This document shows, in pieces, positions 7,877-15,080 of a stretch of DNA of 35,723 nucleotides (within the stretch, counting starts at the first letter, position 1; every line of letters starts with the position of its first letter). The DNA comes from Sphingobacteriaceae bacterium. Its GTDB lineage: Bacteria > Bacteroidota > Bacteroidia > Sphingobacteriales > Sphingobacteriaceae. The notes beneath the pieces are model-generated. The model was not told the DNA's origin. It worked only from the letters and a program-made list of their open reading frames with translations, and did no database searches. Position numbers and translations under genes: made by a program. The DNA lies in the NCBI GenBank assembly GCA_903644075.1, contig CAHJXH010000014.1, forward strand, positions 1 to 35,723, read 5' to 3'.

Positions 7877-8284
7877 TTAAATGGTGACAGTTTCAGTTTT
7901 TTGATGCGACTGGCGGTACTTATTCGGCGTCATCCCCTCAAAATGTTTGAAAAACTTGGTGAAGTTAGAAGGATCGTAAGTTAAATTCCGGGCGATTTCG
8001 GCAATGGGCATATTGGTATTTACGAGCTGATCGCGTACAATATCCAGGATACGGTGCTCAATAAAATAACAAGGCGCTTTACCGGTAGTGAGCTTAATGG
8101 TATTGCTTAAATGAGTCGGGTGAATATGCAATAACTCAGCAAAATTCCTGATCTCATACATATCAACCGCAGCCCCGCTCAAAATATCGTCGAGGTGCTT
8201 ATCAATCGCCTTCAGGTAATCGGCCGTAATTTCGTGCTGGCGTGCGAAGATCTTTTTGGGGATTTTGGCTGCAAGGGTTTCCAT
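7877..8284 (-). CDS. AraC-type helix-turn-helix regulator, short form
   Basis: From the ATG at 8284 this is a 135-residue protein that is almost all AraC-type DNA-binding domain: FAELLHIHPTHLSNTIKLTTG is the first helix-turn-helix and IAEIARNLTYDPSNFTKFFKHFEGMTPNKYR the second. No sensor domain of normal size is present. The frame stays open to 8407, but the 41 extra codons (MQRMELGRGSEVEKRTSIES onward) look unlike the family and overlap the end of the SRPBCC gene, so the shorter start METLAAKIPKK is chosen. It lies between the SRPBCC gene and the SDR on the same strand and probably controls the SDR. A TACCTTTTG sequence about 30 bases upstream is one base away from a -7 box. Confidence 0.85.
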   Translation of the reverse strand: METLAAKIPKKIFARQHEITADYLKAIDKHLDDILSGAAVDMYEIRNFAELLHIHPTHLSNTIKLTTGKAPCYFIEHRILDIVRDQLVNTNMPIAEIARNLTYDPSNFTKFFKHFEGMTPNKYRQSHQKTETVTI

Positions 8285-8375
8285 ATTTAAAGTTAAGCAA
8301 GATGTTGCTTGATTTATGTTGGCAAAAGGTAAATCTTTTTGTGATTGAGATTCTATTGATGTCCGCTTTTCCACC

Positions 8376-8843
8376 TCAGATCCTCTTCCCAATTCCATCC
8401 TCTGCATACTTTTTAATCACTGCATTACGATTAATCAGTAATTTTCTGAGATAAGCAGTCAGAATCAACCTATCAGCAATGAATCCTAAAATTCCAAACG
8501 GAGATTGGAAATTAAAAACATCCGTCATTAAAGTGCCGCAATTTTGGGTTTCGAAAGTATGGGTGTGTTTGATGAATTTGAACGGCCCTTTCACCATTTC
8601 ATCCGTAAAATATTCATTGTCTACGAGGCTGGTGATTTTGGAAGTCATCTTAAACCAGATCCCGAAGTGGCGGGCTCGCCAGGTTACATATTCGCCGAGT
8701 TTGATAAGGCCGGTGGTTGTGCCGTCGATGGCTTCTTCGTTGGTATGGGCGGTGGAAATCTTATGGAGATCGATACTTAGGGAAAGATCAAAACAAACCT
8801 GTGCCGGTGCTGCGATAAAGGTTTGTAAGGTGATCTGGGGCAT
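8376..8843 (-). CDS. SRPBCC family protein (START-like)
   Basis: This 155-residue protein has the usual SRPBCC opening, MPQITLQTFIAAPAQVCFDL, in which AP-x-x-VCFDLS matches the family start, and a closing helix GILGFIADRLILTAYLRKLL. The internal pattern EAIDGTTTGLIKLGEYVTWRARHFG is common in Bacteroidota members annotated as cell division or cyclase-like proteins; the family binds hydrophobic ligands. No catalytic assignment is possible. It lies 91 bases upstream of the AraC-type gene on the same strand. Confidence 0.85.
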   Translation of the reverse strand: MPQITLQTFIAAPAQVCFDLSLSIDLHKISTAHTNEEAIDGTTTGLIKLGEYVTWRARHFGIWFKMTSKITSLVDNEYFTDEMVKGPFKFIKHTHTFETQNCGTLMTDVFNFQSPFGILGFIADRLILTAYLRKLLINRNAVIKKYAEDGIGKRI

Positions 8844-8863
8844 GATTTCTCTTTAAAAATTAA

Positions 8864-8991
8864 CGTCATTGCGAGCGATAGCGTGGCAATCCCCTACTTA
8901 CAGAGCGGCGCTGTAGGTCGGGGATTGCTTCGTTCCTCGCAATGACGCGGTCTGGCTATTTTATCAAATGAGACACAAAATATTGTGTCTC
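8864..8991. repeat. Composite palindromic element, family 3 copy B
   Basis: An 84-base palindrome (8864-8947) starts CGTCATTGCGAGCGATAGCG and ends TCGTTCCTCGCAATGACG. After 22 bases a perfect 22-base palindrome (8970-8991) starts GAGACACAAAA and ends TTTTGTGTCTC if read on the other strand. The architecture is the same as at 6847-6969, on the other side of the SDR/AraC/SRPBCC block. Confidence 0.8.
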
Positions 8992-9002
8992 TACGGAAAC
9001 AT

Positions 9003-9037
9003 GGATCTTGACTCCTGGCTCTCGATTCCTGACTCTC
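9003..9037 (-). repeat. AGAATCAAG-type repeat, inverted copy
   Basis: This plus-strand run of TCTTGACTCC, TGGCTCTCGATT and CCTGACTCTC is the reverse complement of the type at 6786-6822. It ends at the aguA stop codon. Confidence 0.55.
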
Positions 9038-10141
9038 TTACAAAGAAGGTTCCTGCTGGCTTAAGCAATGGAAGCTACCCAACCCCCAGATAATATCTGT
9101 AGAATCGATGCCAACGACCTTACGGTCAGGGAAGCAGTTTTGTAAGATCTCTAATGCCAGCGCATCCTTATCACAGCGGTACGTTGGTACCACTACCGCG
9201 CTGTTGGCGATGTAGAAGTTAGCGTACGATGCCGGTAAACGCTGATCGTCATAAACGACAGCATCGGGCATTGGCAGCTCCACAATATTTAGCGGACGGC
9301 CATCCAGCAGTCGCATGGTTTTTAAAGTTTCGAGGTTTTCCTGCAGAATGTGGTAATTCTCATCCTCGGGGTTACTTTCTACAACGGTAACCACCGTGTC
9401 CTCGTTAATGAAACGGGTTATGTCATCAATGTGGCCGTCAGTATCGTCGCCGATAATGCCATCGCCCAGCCAAAGCACCTGCTTAACACCGTAGTAGTTT
9501 TGCAGGTATTCTTCAATCTGTTCTTTGGTTAAATGTGGGTTGCGGTTTTCGTTCAACAAACAGGCGGTTGTGGTCAAAACCGTACCGGCACCGTTAAAAT
9601 CAACCGAACCACCTTCCATCACAATACCGGGATGGTAAACAGGTAAACCAAACTGGTAAGCAATACGGGTAGGGATCACATCATCCAGATCGAACGGTGG
9701 ATATTTACCCCCCCAGGCATTGTAGCCCCAGTCTACAATCACTTTCTCCTTAGTCTCCGCATTAATCAAAAACGCCGGACCGTGATCGCGGCACCAGGCA
9801 TCATTGGTTGGGAACTCATAGAACTCAACCTGGCTCAAATCAGCACCAACCCCTTCCAGCTGTTGTTTAGCAAAAGCCATCATCAGTTCGTCTTTTACGT
9901 TGATGCGTACCAGCTCACCTTCGGCAACTACTTTAATAAACTCGCAGTATTTGCTGTAGATGAGTCCGATTTTGCCCGGCCATGATTCTTCCTTATGAGG
10001 CCAGCTTAACCAGGTTGCGGTGTGTGGCGCCCACTCTGCAGGAAAGCTAAACCCCTGCGAAGCAGGGTTTAAGTCCGTGAGTCCGTGAGTCCGTGAGTCC
10101 GTTCCTTTATTCGGTATATCTTTTTCTTCTGGAGTAGGCAT
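9038..10141 (-). CDS. aguA: Agmatine deiminase
   Basis: This 367-residue protein of the porphyromonas-type peptidyl-arginine deiminase family converts agmatine to N-carbamoylputrescine and ammonia. The active site is visible: Asp/Glu-rich segments TNDAWCRDHGP (112-122) and MEGGSVDFNG (175-184), H237 in DTDGHIDD, and nucleophile C359 in SFHCLSQQ. The conserved body begins at NPASQGFSFPAEWAPHTATW (residue 25 on). The first 24 residues are not family-like: they include GTDSRTHGLTD, encoded by an 8-bp tandem repeat (10073-10102). A repeat at one end of the inserted S23 segment therefore seems to have been built into the N-terminus. Its partner aguB (10550-11419) makes the next step. Confidence 0.93.
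   Translation of the reverse strand: MPTPEEKDIPNKGTDSRTHGLTDLNPASQGFSFPAEWAPHTATWLSWPHKEESWPGKIGLIYSKYCEFIKVVAEGELVRINVKDELMMAFAKQQLEGVGADLSQVEFYEFPTNDAWCRDHGPAFLINAETKEKVIVDWGYNAWGGKYPPFDLDDVIPTRIAYQFGLPVYHPGIVMEGGSVDFNGAGTVLTTTACLLNENRNPHLTKEQIEEYLQNYYGVKQVLWLGDGIIGDDTDGHIDDITRFINEDTVVTVVESNPEDENYHILQENLETLKTMRLLDGRPLNIVELPMPDAVVYDDQRLPASYANFYIANSAVVVPTYRCDKDALALEILQNCFPDRKVVGIDSTDIIWGLGSFHCLSQQEPSL
10073..10102. repeat. Tandem repeat of 8-bp unit GTCCGTGA inside the aguA 5' end
   Basis: There are three full units GTCCGTGA plus a partial fourth (GTCCGT). Because 8 is not a multiple of 3, each unit is read in a different frame and yields DSRTHGLT in aguA. Related words (ACGGACTAACGG, CGACTAACGGACTC) in inverted orientation lie at 10513-10544 on the far side of the S23 gene. 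An imperfect hairpin, AAACCCCTGC and GCAGGGTTT, adjoins it at 10049-10070. Confidence 0.85.
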
Positions 10142-10146
10142 AATTA

Positions 10147-10500
10147 TTATTTCAATGAGAATCTTAAAGCATTTAGCATACTAAGTATCTCTTTACATTG
10201 ACTATAAATTTTGTCAAAATCTGTTTGAGAAATTAAATCACGTTTTTGCGCTAAATACAAACAGCTTACAACTTCAATATTAGATCTCAAGGCATATCCC
10301 AAAAACTTATTGAACTCGGGATTGCTTTGTCCGGTTGAACCTTCCGCAATATTTAATGCAACAGAATCGGCAGCCCTTTTAATTTGTGAAGTTAAGACGT
10401 ATAATTCTTCTTTTGGAAAACTTTTGGTTAATTGATGAACATCGGCAGATAAATCTATCGCTTTTTGCCAAACAATTAATTTTTCAAATTTGAAGCTCAT
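10147..10500 (-). CDS. Four helix bundle protein (S23 / 23S rRNA intervening-sequence family)
   Basis: This 117-residue protein has the signature of the S23 family: FEKLIVWQKAIDLSADVHQL at the start, then FPKEELYVLTSQIKRAADSV, and ALNIAEGS near residues 48-55. Relatives are encoded in 23S rRNA intervening sequences and resemble the Avd accessory protein of diversity-generating retroelements; their function as stand-alone genes is unknown. It sits between aguB and aguA on the same strand, with its stop only 5 bases before the aguA ATG. It is visibly richer in A+T than its neighbours, and GTCCGT/ACGGAC-type repeats lie on both sides (10073-10102 and 10513-10544), which suggests insertion into an aguB-aguA operon. 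No reverse transcriptase or variable repeat is nearby. Confidence 0.9.
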   Translation of the reverse strand: MSFKFEKLIVWQKAIDLSADVHQLTKSFPKEELYVLTSQIKRAADSVALNIAEGSTGQSNPEFNKFLGYALRSNIEVVSCLYLAQKRDLISQTDFDKIYSQCKEILSMLNALRFSLK

Positions 10501-10512
10501 CTTTTTCTTTCT

Positions 10513-10544
10513 AACGGACTAACGGTCTTACCGACTAACGGACT
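10513..10544. repeat. ACGGACTA-type repeat upstream of the S23 gene
   Basis: Words AACGGACT, AACGGTCT, CCGACTAACGGACT follow one another with an 8-base period between aguB (stop at 10550) and the S23 gene start at 10500. They are the inverted counterpart of the GTCCGTGA units at 10073-10102. Confidence 0.75.
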
Positions 10545-10549
10545 CAAAT

Positions 10550-11419
10550 TTAGTCTTCGTCGATTAAACGTTTAGTTATTGGCTGGTAAGAGTCGATTCT
10601 TCTGTCGCGTAAAAACGGCCAGTGTGTTCTGTAATGATCTGTTTTATTTAAATCCAGTTCAACAATAGTAACTTCTTCTGCGCTGTGCGAAGCCTGGTAC
10701 ATAACCTTACCGAATGGGTTCGATACAAACGACCCACCCCAGAACTCAACGCCTGCTTCTTCGCCTACGCGGTTAACACTTACTACGTGTACACCGTTAG
10801 CTATAGAGTGCGAACGCTGGATAGTTTGCCATGCGTTGTATTGCTCGGTATTGGTATCAGCATCCTGTGTGGTAGCCCAGCCAATAGCGGTTGGATAGAA
10901 CAGGATCTCGGCACCCATTAATGCCGTGATACGGGCAGCTTCGGGATACCATTGATCCCAGCAGATCAGCACGCCGATGGTGGCAAATTTAGTTTTGAAA
11001 ACTTTATAGCCCAGGTCGCCCGGGGTGAAGTAGAATTTTTCGTAAAAGCCCGGATCGTCAGGGATGTGCATCTTGCGATACTTGCCCAGGTATTGTCCGT
11101 CGGCATCTAAAATAGCAGTAGTATTGTGGTAAAGGCCTTGCGCGCGTTTCTCAAATAACGAGGCAATTATGACCACACCAAGTTCGGCAGCAAGCTTAGA
11201 CAACTCATCTGTAGAGGGGCCAGGGATTGGCTCGGCCAGTTTAAAGTTGTCATAATCTTCTACGTCACAAAAATAAAGGGAGGTAAAAAGCTCCTGCAAA
11301 CAAACGATCTGCGCACCCTTTTGGGCGGCTTCACGAACCTTTTCAATAGCCTTCTGCAAGTTCTGCTGCTTATCTGCAGTACAACTCATTTGCACCAGGC
11401 CCACTTGTACTTTACTCAT
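10550..11419 (-). CDS. aguB: N-carbamoylputrescine amidase (carbon-nitrogen hydrolase)
   Basis: This 289-residue nitrilase-superfamily enzyme hydrolyses N-carbamoylputrescine to putrescine, CO2 and ammonia. The catalytic triad is visible: E43 (LQELF), K116 (KYRKMHIP) and C153 (LICWDQWYPE). Length and the segment MHIPDDPGFYEKFYFTPGD match the AguB branch of the family. With aguA it forms the arginine/agmatine route to putrescine; the two would be adjacent on one minus-strand transcript but for the S23 gene between them. A -7-like TATTTTTG lies 17 bases upstream of the ATG. Confidence 0.94.
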   Translation of the reverse strand: MSKVQVGLVQMSCTADKQQNLQKAIEKVREAAQKGAQIVCLQELFTSLYFCDVEDYDNFKLAEPIPGPSTDELSKLAAELGVVIIASLFEKRAQGLYHNTTAILDADGQYLGKYRKMHIPDDPGFYEKFYFTPGDLGYKVFKTKFATIGVLICWDQWYPEAARITALMGAEILFYPTAIGWATTQDADTNTEQYNAWQTIQRSHSIANGVHVVSVNRVGEEAGVEFWGGSFVSNPFGKVMYQASHSAEEVTIVELDLNKTDHYRTHWPFLRDRRIDSYQPITKRLIDED

Positions 11420-11435
11420 CTGCTTAAAATTTGCG

Positions 11436-11443
11436 CAAAAATA
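11436..11443 (-). promoter_or_regulatory. Candidate -7 box for aguB
   Basis: On the minus strand TATTTTTG fits TAnnTTTG and ends 16 bases before the aguB ATG. No TTTG was found 17-23 bases upstream of it, so support is partial. Confidence 0.4.
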
Positions 11444-11533
11444 CGGAATTTGTTTTTGAGTTGAATGGGTTCAATATGTTGATTAGGTTAAGTTGTTGTC
11501 GCCGGATTGTAAAGGTTTGGCTTTAAGTGAGTG

Positions 11534-11612
11534 GTTGATTGAGTTTTAAAACTACTTAACCCAATCAACCGGCTTTAACTTAATCAACCATCTTTAACTT
11601 TATTTAACTTCT
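11534..11612. repeat. Degenerate TTAATCAACC repeats between aguB and the flippase-like gene
   Basis: A 12-base inverted repeat with one mismatch, GTTGATTGAGTT (11534-11545) and AACCCAATCAAC (11558-11569), is followed by direct variants of CTTAAYYYAATCAACC to about 11612. It lies in the gap between divergent genes. Confidence 0.5.
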
Positions 11613-11651
11613 TCCATACAATCAATTAATTAGCTAAAAAACAAAAAATAC

Positions 11652-11659
11652 TATCTTTG
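11652..11659 (+). promoter_or_regulatory. -7 box almost touching the start codon at 11666
   Basis: TATCTTTG is a perfect TAnnTTTG match and ends 6 bases before the ATG. Transcription in Bacteroidota starts a few bases after this box, so the mRNA would have almost no leader. The in-frame TTG at 11657 is part of this box and is therefore not the start codon. Confidence 0.6.
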
Positions 11660-11665
11660 CGCCAA

Positions 11666-12607
11666 ATGGCAGATATCGACAAGGCTGAAAAGCCAAAAAC
11701 ATTGAAGGATAAATTGTGGAACGTTGCAAAAACATTTCTCAAAATTGCAGTTACAGGTGTTTTGCTCTACTATATCTTCCACAAAATTGATATTGCAAAA
11801 ATTAAGACACTACTTCACGAGGCCAATTTAGTTTGGATATTTGCAGCGTTAATTTGCTTCTTCATCTCTACCCTGGTATCATCATGGCGACTGCTTACGT
11901 TCATCAGGTCAATAGATCTACATCTCGACTGGCGTTTTAACCTACGCCTGTATCTGCTGGGGATGTTCTATAACCTGTTTCTACCAGGCGGAATCGGCGG
12001 CGATGGTTACAAAATATGGCTGTTAAATAAACGATATAAAATACCTGCTAAAAAGGTATTCTGGGTATTATTATTCGACAGGCTAAGTGGTTTTTGGGCT
12101 ATTGGCTTAATCACTGTCGTGTTAGTTATATTTTTGCCGCAAATGGGTGTACATGTGGCCATACCCGGAAGTATTTTTGTGGTTGGCAGCATTGTTTATT
12201 ACTTCGTTGCACACAAATTTTTTAAAGAATATACCCGCAATTTTTTCACAGGGCATGCGAAAGCGATCGGCGTGCAGGCGCTGCAAGTTTGTACTATTTT
12301 ATTGGTAATGCTTAGCTTACACCACGACGAAAAATTCGCCCCATATCTTTTCGCTTTCCTCACATCCTCACTGGCCGCAGTGGTGCCGTTTACTTTCGGT
12401 GGCTTAGGTATGCGCGAGTACATCTTTAAATATACCATCGCAGAGTTTCACATGAACCAGGAACTGGCTGTATTTCTAAGCCTTTCTTTTTATGTAATAT
12501 CTGCAATAGTATCGTTGCTGGGTGTGTACTATGTGTTTAATACCTCGAAACTTGAAGAAGGCCTCCCTCCTATGGACGAACAAATTTCAGACGAGAACAG
12601 GGCTTAA
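11666..12607 (+). CDS. Lysylphosphatidylglycerol synthase transmembrane-region family protein (UPF0104, flippase-like)
   Basis: This 313-residue integral membrane protein has about seven to eight hydrophobic helices and family motifs: an early amphipathic segment, then LVSSWRLLTFIRSIDLHLDW, LGMFYNLFLPGGIGGDGYKIWLL (the conserved NLFLPGGIGGD) and PFTFGGLGMREYIF near the C-terminus. These match the flippase-like membrane half of MprF and free-standing homologues; no aminoacyl-transferase half is present. The substrate is unknown, perhaps a lipid or lipid-linked sugar. The ATG at 11666 is preferred over the upstream in-frame TTG because the latter is part of the -7 box. It is divergent from aguB. 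Confidence 0.87.
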   Translation: MADIDKAEKPKTLKDKLWNVAKTFLKIAVTGVLLYYIFHKIDIAKIKTLLHEANLVWIFAALICFFISTLVSSWRLLTFIRSIDLHLDWRFNLRLYLLGMFYNLFLPGGIGGDGYKIWLLNKRYKIPAKKVFWVLLFDRLSGFWAIGLITVVLVIFLPQMGVHVAIPGSIFVVGSIVYYFVAHKFFKEYTRNFFTGHAKAIGVQALQVCTILLVMLSLHHDEKFAPYLFAFLTSSLAAVVPFTFGGLGMREYIFKYTIAEFHMNQELAVFLSLSFYVISAIVSLLGVYYVFNTSKLEEGLPPMDEQISDENRA

Positions 12608-12640
12608 TAACATCCGCAGGTTGCAGACCAACCATAAAAT

Positions 12641-12919
12641 TACCCCTTATGACCGCTTTTGCCAGGTGCACCGACAGTAGTGTTCCCCTTTTTAAAGCCA
12701 CCGTGGACCCACATCTTTAAGAGTATACCCCTTATTAAGGCTTAGTGGTGTTAGCAATTCCTTTTCATTCCCCTTAAAAGGGGAAAAACTATTGTCACTG
12801 AAATTTGCAAAAACATTCATAAGGGGTATAATTTAGGCTGATCAAACTTGTGGGTACACGGTAGCTTTTTAAGGGGAATGCAGAGGCGTTGCTAATACCA
12901 ACAACTTTAATAAGGGGTA
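12641..12919. repeat. Nested palindromic element (outer copy holding an inner copy)
   Basis: The outer ends are TACCCCTTAT (12641-12650) and TAAGGGGTA (12911-12919). Within them, long imperfect arms run CCCCTTTTTAAAGCCACCGT onward (12685-12713) and up to GCTTTTTAAGGGG (12849-12876). At the centre sits a second unit, 12724-12830, with its own ends TATACCCCTTATTAA and TTCATAAGGGGTATA and a CCCCTTAAAAGGGG hairpin. A solo copy of the inner unit is at 26491-26593. This occupies most of the gene-free stretch 12608-13029. Confidence 0.7.
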
Positions 12920-13029
12920 CAACTTGTAGAAATGCTATTTAATAATTCCGAAACCTAACATCCGAATTCCGAAATATTAAATCACTAATTGCCTATTTTT
13001 ACGTTTAATTGTAAACCCAATTATACGCA

Positions 13030-14805
13030 ATGAGCGATTTTAATGATTTTAATAATCCGCAGGTAGCCAAACTGCCTCGGCACTTAAAGCAGTTTATTGT
13101 AGATCAGCATTACGAGCATTACACCCCGGTTGACCATGCCGTGTGGCGTTATGTGATGCGCCAAAATTACGCCTATCTAAAAGACGTTGCCTACTACCCA
13201 TATATCCCCGGGCTGCAAAAAGCCGGGCTAACCATCGAGAAAATCCCCGACCTGCAGGAAATGAACAACGCCCTTGCCCAAATTGGCTGGGGAGCTGTTA
13301 CGGTTGATGGCTTTATCCCGCCTGCTGCTTTTATGGAGTACCAAGCCTACCGGGTGTTGGTTATCGCGGCCGATATCCGTCAGTTGAAACACATTGAGTA
13401 TACGCCTGCACCGGATATCATCCACGAGTCTGCCGGTCACGCTCCTATTATTGCCGATAAAGATTACCACGAATACTTAAGCTATTTTGGGTCGATAGGT
13501 GCTAAAGCAATGTTTTCGGCCCAAGATTTTGAGTTGTACGAAGCTATCCGTACGCTTTCTATTTTAAAAGAAATGCCGGATGCCCATCCCGAAGAAATAG
13601 CAAAAGCAGAAACACTTGTTACCCATCGCCAGGAAAACATCGGCGAGCCATCTGAAATGGCCTTGCTTAGCCGCTTACACTGGTGGACGGTTGAGTATGG
13701 ATTGATCGGCCCGCTGAATAACCCGAAGATTTATGGGGCCGGGCTACTTTCGTCAATCGGCGAAAGCGCCAGCTGTATGCAGGCAGATGTGGCCAAACTG
13801 CCTTACACCATTGATGCCATACACTACACTTACGATATTACCAAAACGCAACCGCAACTGTTTGTAACGCCAACTTTTCAGAATTTGATTGATGTGCTGG
13901 AAGAGTTTGCCAATACCATGTCGTTCCGCAGGGGTGGTGTTTACGGCTTGCAAAAAGCTGTCGATAGTAAAAATACGTGTACAGCGGTTTACAGTTCGGG
14001 CTTGCAGGTGAGCGGTACGTTTACAGATTTCGCGCAGCAAAACAACGAGCCCTCCTTTATTAAAACTACCGGACCAAGCAGCCTTTCAGTTGATAACAAG
14101 CAGTTGAAAGGCCACGATAAGGATTACCATAAAGATGGTTTCAGCTCCCCTGTAGGTAAGCTAAAAGGAGCTGAAAAAGCGCTGGAAGATTTTAATCTTG
14201 AAGATTTAGACAAAGCCGGCATTGAGATCGGCGAAAGCGCCAGCCTAACTTTCGAAAGCGGCATTACCGTACAAGGCCGCGTTAAAGGTATGGTGATCAA
14301 CAATCATAAAATCCAGGTGATCTGTTTTACCAATTGCACCGTTAAAGATTCAGATGGCAACATCCTGTTCGACCCAAGCTGGGGTGTTTATGACATGGCC
14401 GTTGGCGAAAAGATAACTTCTGTTTTTTGCGGCGCTGCCGATAAAGAAGCTTTTGAAGAGATCGTGTACAAATCGAATACCAACACAATACATGTGGAGT
14501 ACGATGCCAATACGTTGGAGCTTCATAAGCTATATCAACAGGTAAGGGATACCCGCCAATCGCACGCCGGGTACAAGAATCTGCCTAACTTCTGGCAAAC
14601 CTTACAAAACAACCATACTGACGACTGGCTTTGTGCTTTGGAGCTCTTAGAGATCCTGGATCACGAAGAGACTGAGCCACAACTTGCCAATGAAATCCGC
14701 AGTTTCTTAGAAACAAAAACTATAAATGAGCCCGAACTTAAAAAGCTCATTAATGATGGCTTATATTTAATTAAACATCCGGTGGAGCAAAAACTGGTTG
14801 TGTAA
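13030..14805 (+). CDS. phhA: Phenylalanine 4-monooxygenase (aromatic amino acid hydroxylase), long form
   Basis: This 591-residue protein has an N-terminal catalytic domain of the pterin-dependent aromatic amino acid hydroxylases with the full iron triad H132 and H137 (IIHESAGHAPI) and E222 (HWWTVEYGLIGP). It makes tyrosine from phenylalanine and so feeds the homogentisate route whose last genes are at 12-2501. It is about twice the length of the usual bacterial monomeric enzyme (about 260-300 residues): residues about 330-591 form an extra C-terminal region without motifs I can name, with a central part (GIEIGESASLTFESGITVQG and onward) and a helical tail. This long form is seen in Bacteroidota. 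No pterin dehydratase is nearby. A VapBC-like pair begins 23 bases downstream. Confidence 0.92.
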   Translation: MSDFNDFNNPQVAKLPRHLKQFIVDQHYEHYTPVDHAVWRYVMRQNYAYLKDVAYYPYIPGLQKAGLTIEKIPDLQEMNNALAQIGWGAVTVDGFIPPAAFMEYQAYRVLVIAADIRQLKHIEYTPAPDIIHESAGHAPIIADKDYHEYLSYFGSIGAKAMFSAQDFELYEAIRTLSILKEMPDAHPEEIAKAETLVTHRQENIGEPSEMALLSRLHWWTVEYGLIGPLNNPKIYGAGLLSSIGESASCMQADVAKLPYTIDAIHYTYDITKTQPQLFVTPTFQNLIDVLEEFANTMSFRRGGVYGLQKAVDSKNTCTAVYSSGLQVSGTFTDFAQQNNEPSFIKTTGPSSLSVDNKQLKGHDKDYHKDGFSSPVGKLKGAEKALEDFNLEDLDKAGIEIGESASLTFESGITVQGRVKGMVINNHKIQVICFTNCTVKDSDGNILFDPSWGVYDMAVGEKITSVFCGAADKEAFEEIVYKSNTNTIHVEYDANTLELHKLYQQVRDTRQSHAGYKNLPNFWQTLQNNHTDDWLCALELLEILDHEETEPQLANEIRSFLETKTINEPELKKLINDGLYLIKHPVEQKLVV

Positions 14806-14828
14806 AATTTTGTTTGTAAATTAGGGGT

Positions 14829-15080
14829 ATGGTAACGCTAAAGGTAACGGTTGAGGATGAACAAGCAGATGCATTAAAAAAGCTGCTTGGTGAGGTGACG
14901 TTTGTTAAAAGCATAGAAGAAGAACATTTAACAAATAACGAGGTACAGGAACCTGAAACACCTTATCAAAGACTTAAAAGAATTCAATCTGAAATAGGGC
15001 ATAAAGAGCTATTTAAAGACATTAAAGACCCGTCAGAATGGCAAAGAGAAATCCGGAGGGAATGGGATCGTGATTTTTGA
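14829..15080 (+). CDS. Probable antitoxin of a VapBC-like pair
   Basis: This 83-residue acidic, mostly helical protein (MVTLKVTVEDEQADALKKLL at the start) is directly followed by a PIN-domain gene with an 11-base overlap. The N-terminal strand MVTLKVTVED plus the following helix could be a small DNA-binding fold, and the C-terminal part rich in charged residues (KDIKDPSEWQREIRREWDRDF region) is typical of toxin-wrapping tails in Bacteroidota antitoxins. It is assigned by partner and shape, not by a firm family match. Confidence 0.7.
   Translation: MVTLKVTVEDEQADALKKLLGEVTFVKSIEEEHLTNNEVQEPETPYQRLKRIQSEIGHKELFKDIKDPSEWQREIRREWDRDF

Noticed and set aside
7802-7984. 60-codon plus-strand open frame upstream of the SDR
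   Set aside because: It overlaps the 3' end of the AraC-type gene in antisense and has no family features.
10073-10102. CRISPR-like array from the GTCCGTGA units
   Set aside because: The 8-base units are contiguous without spacers and lie in a coding frame.
10147-10500. Diversity-generating retroelement, because S23 resembles Avd
   Set aside because: No reverse transcriptase, template repeat or variable repeat pair was seen nearby.
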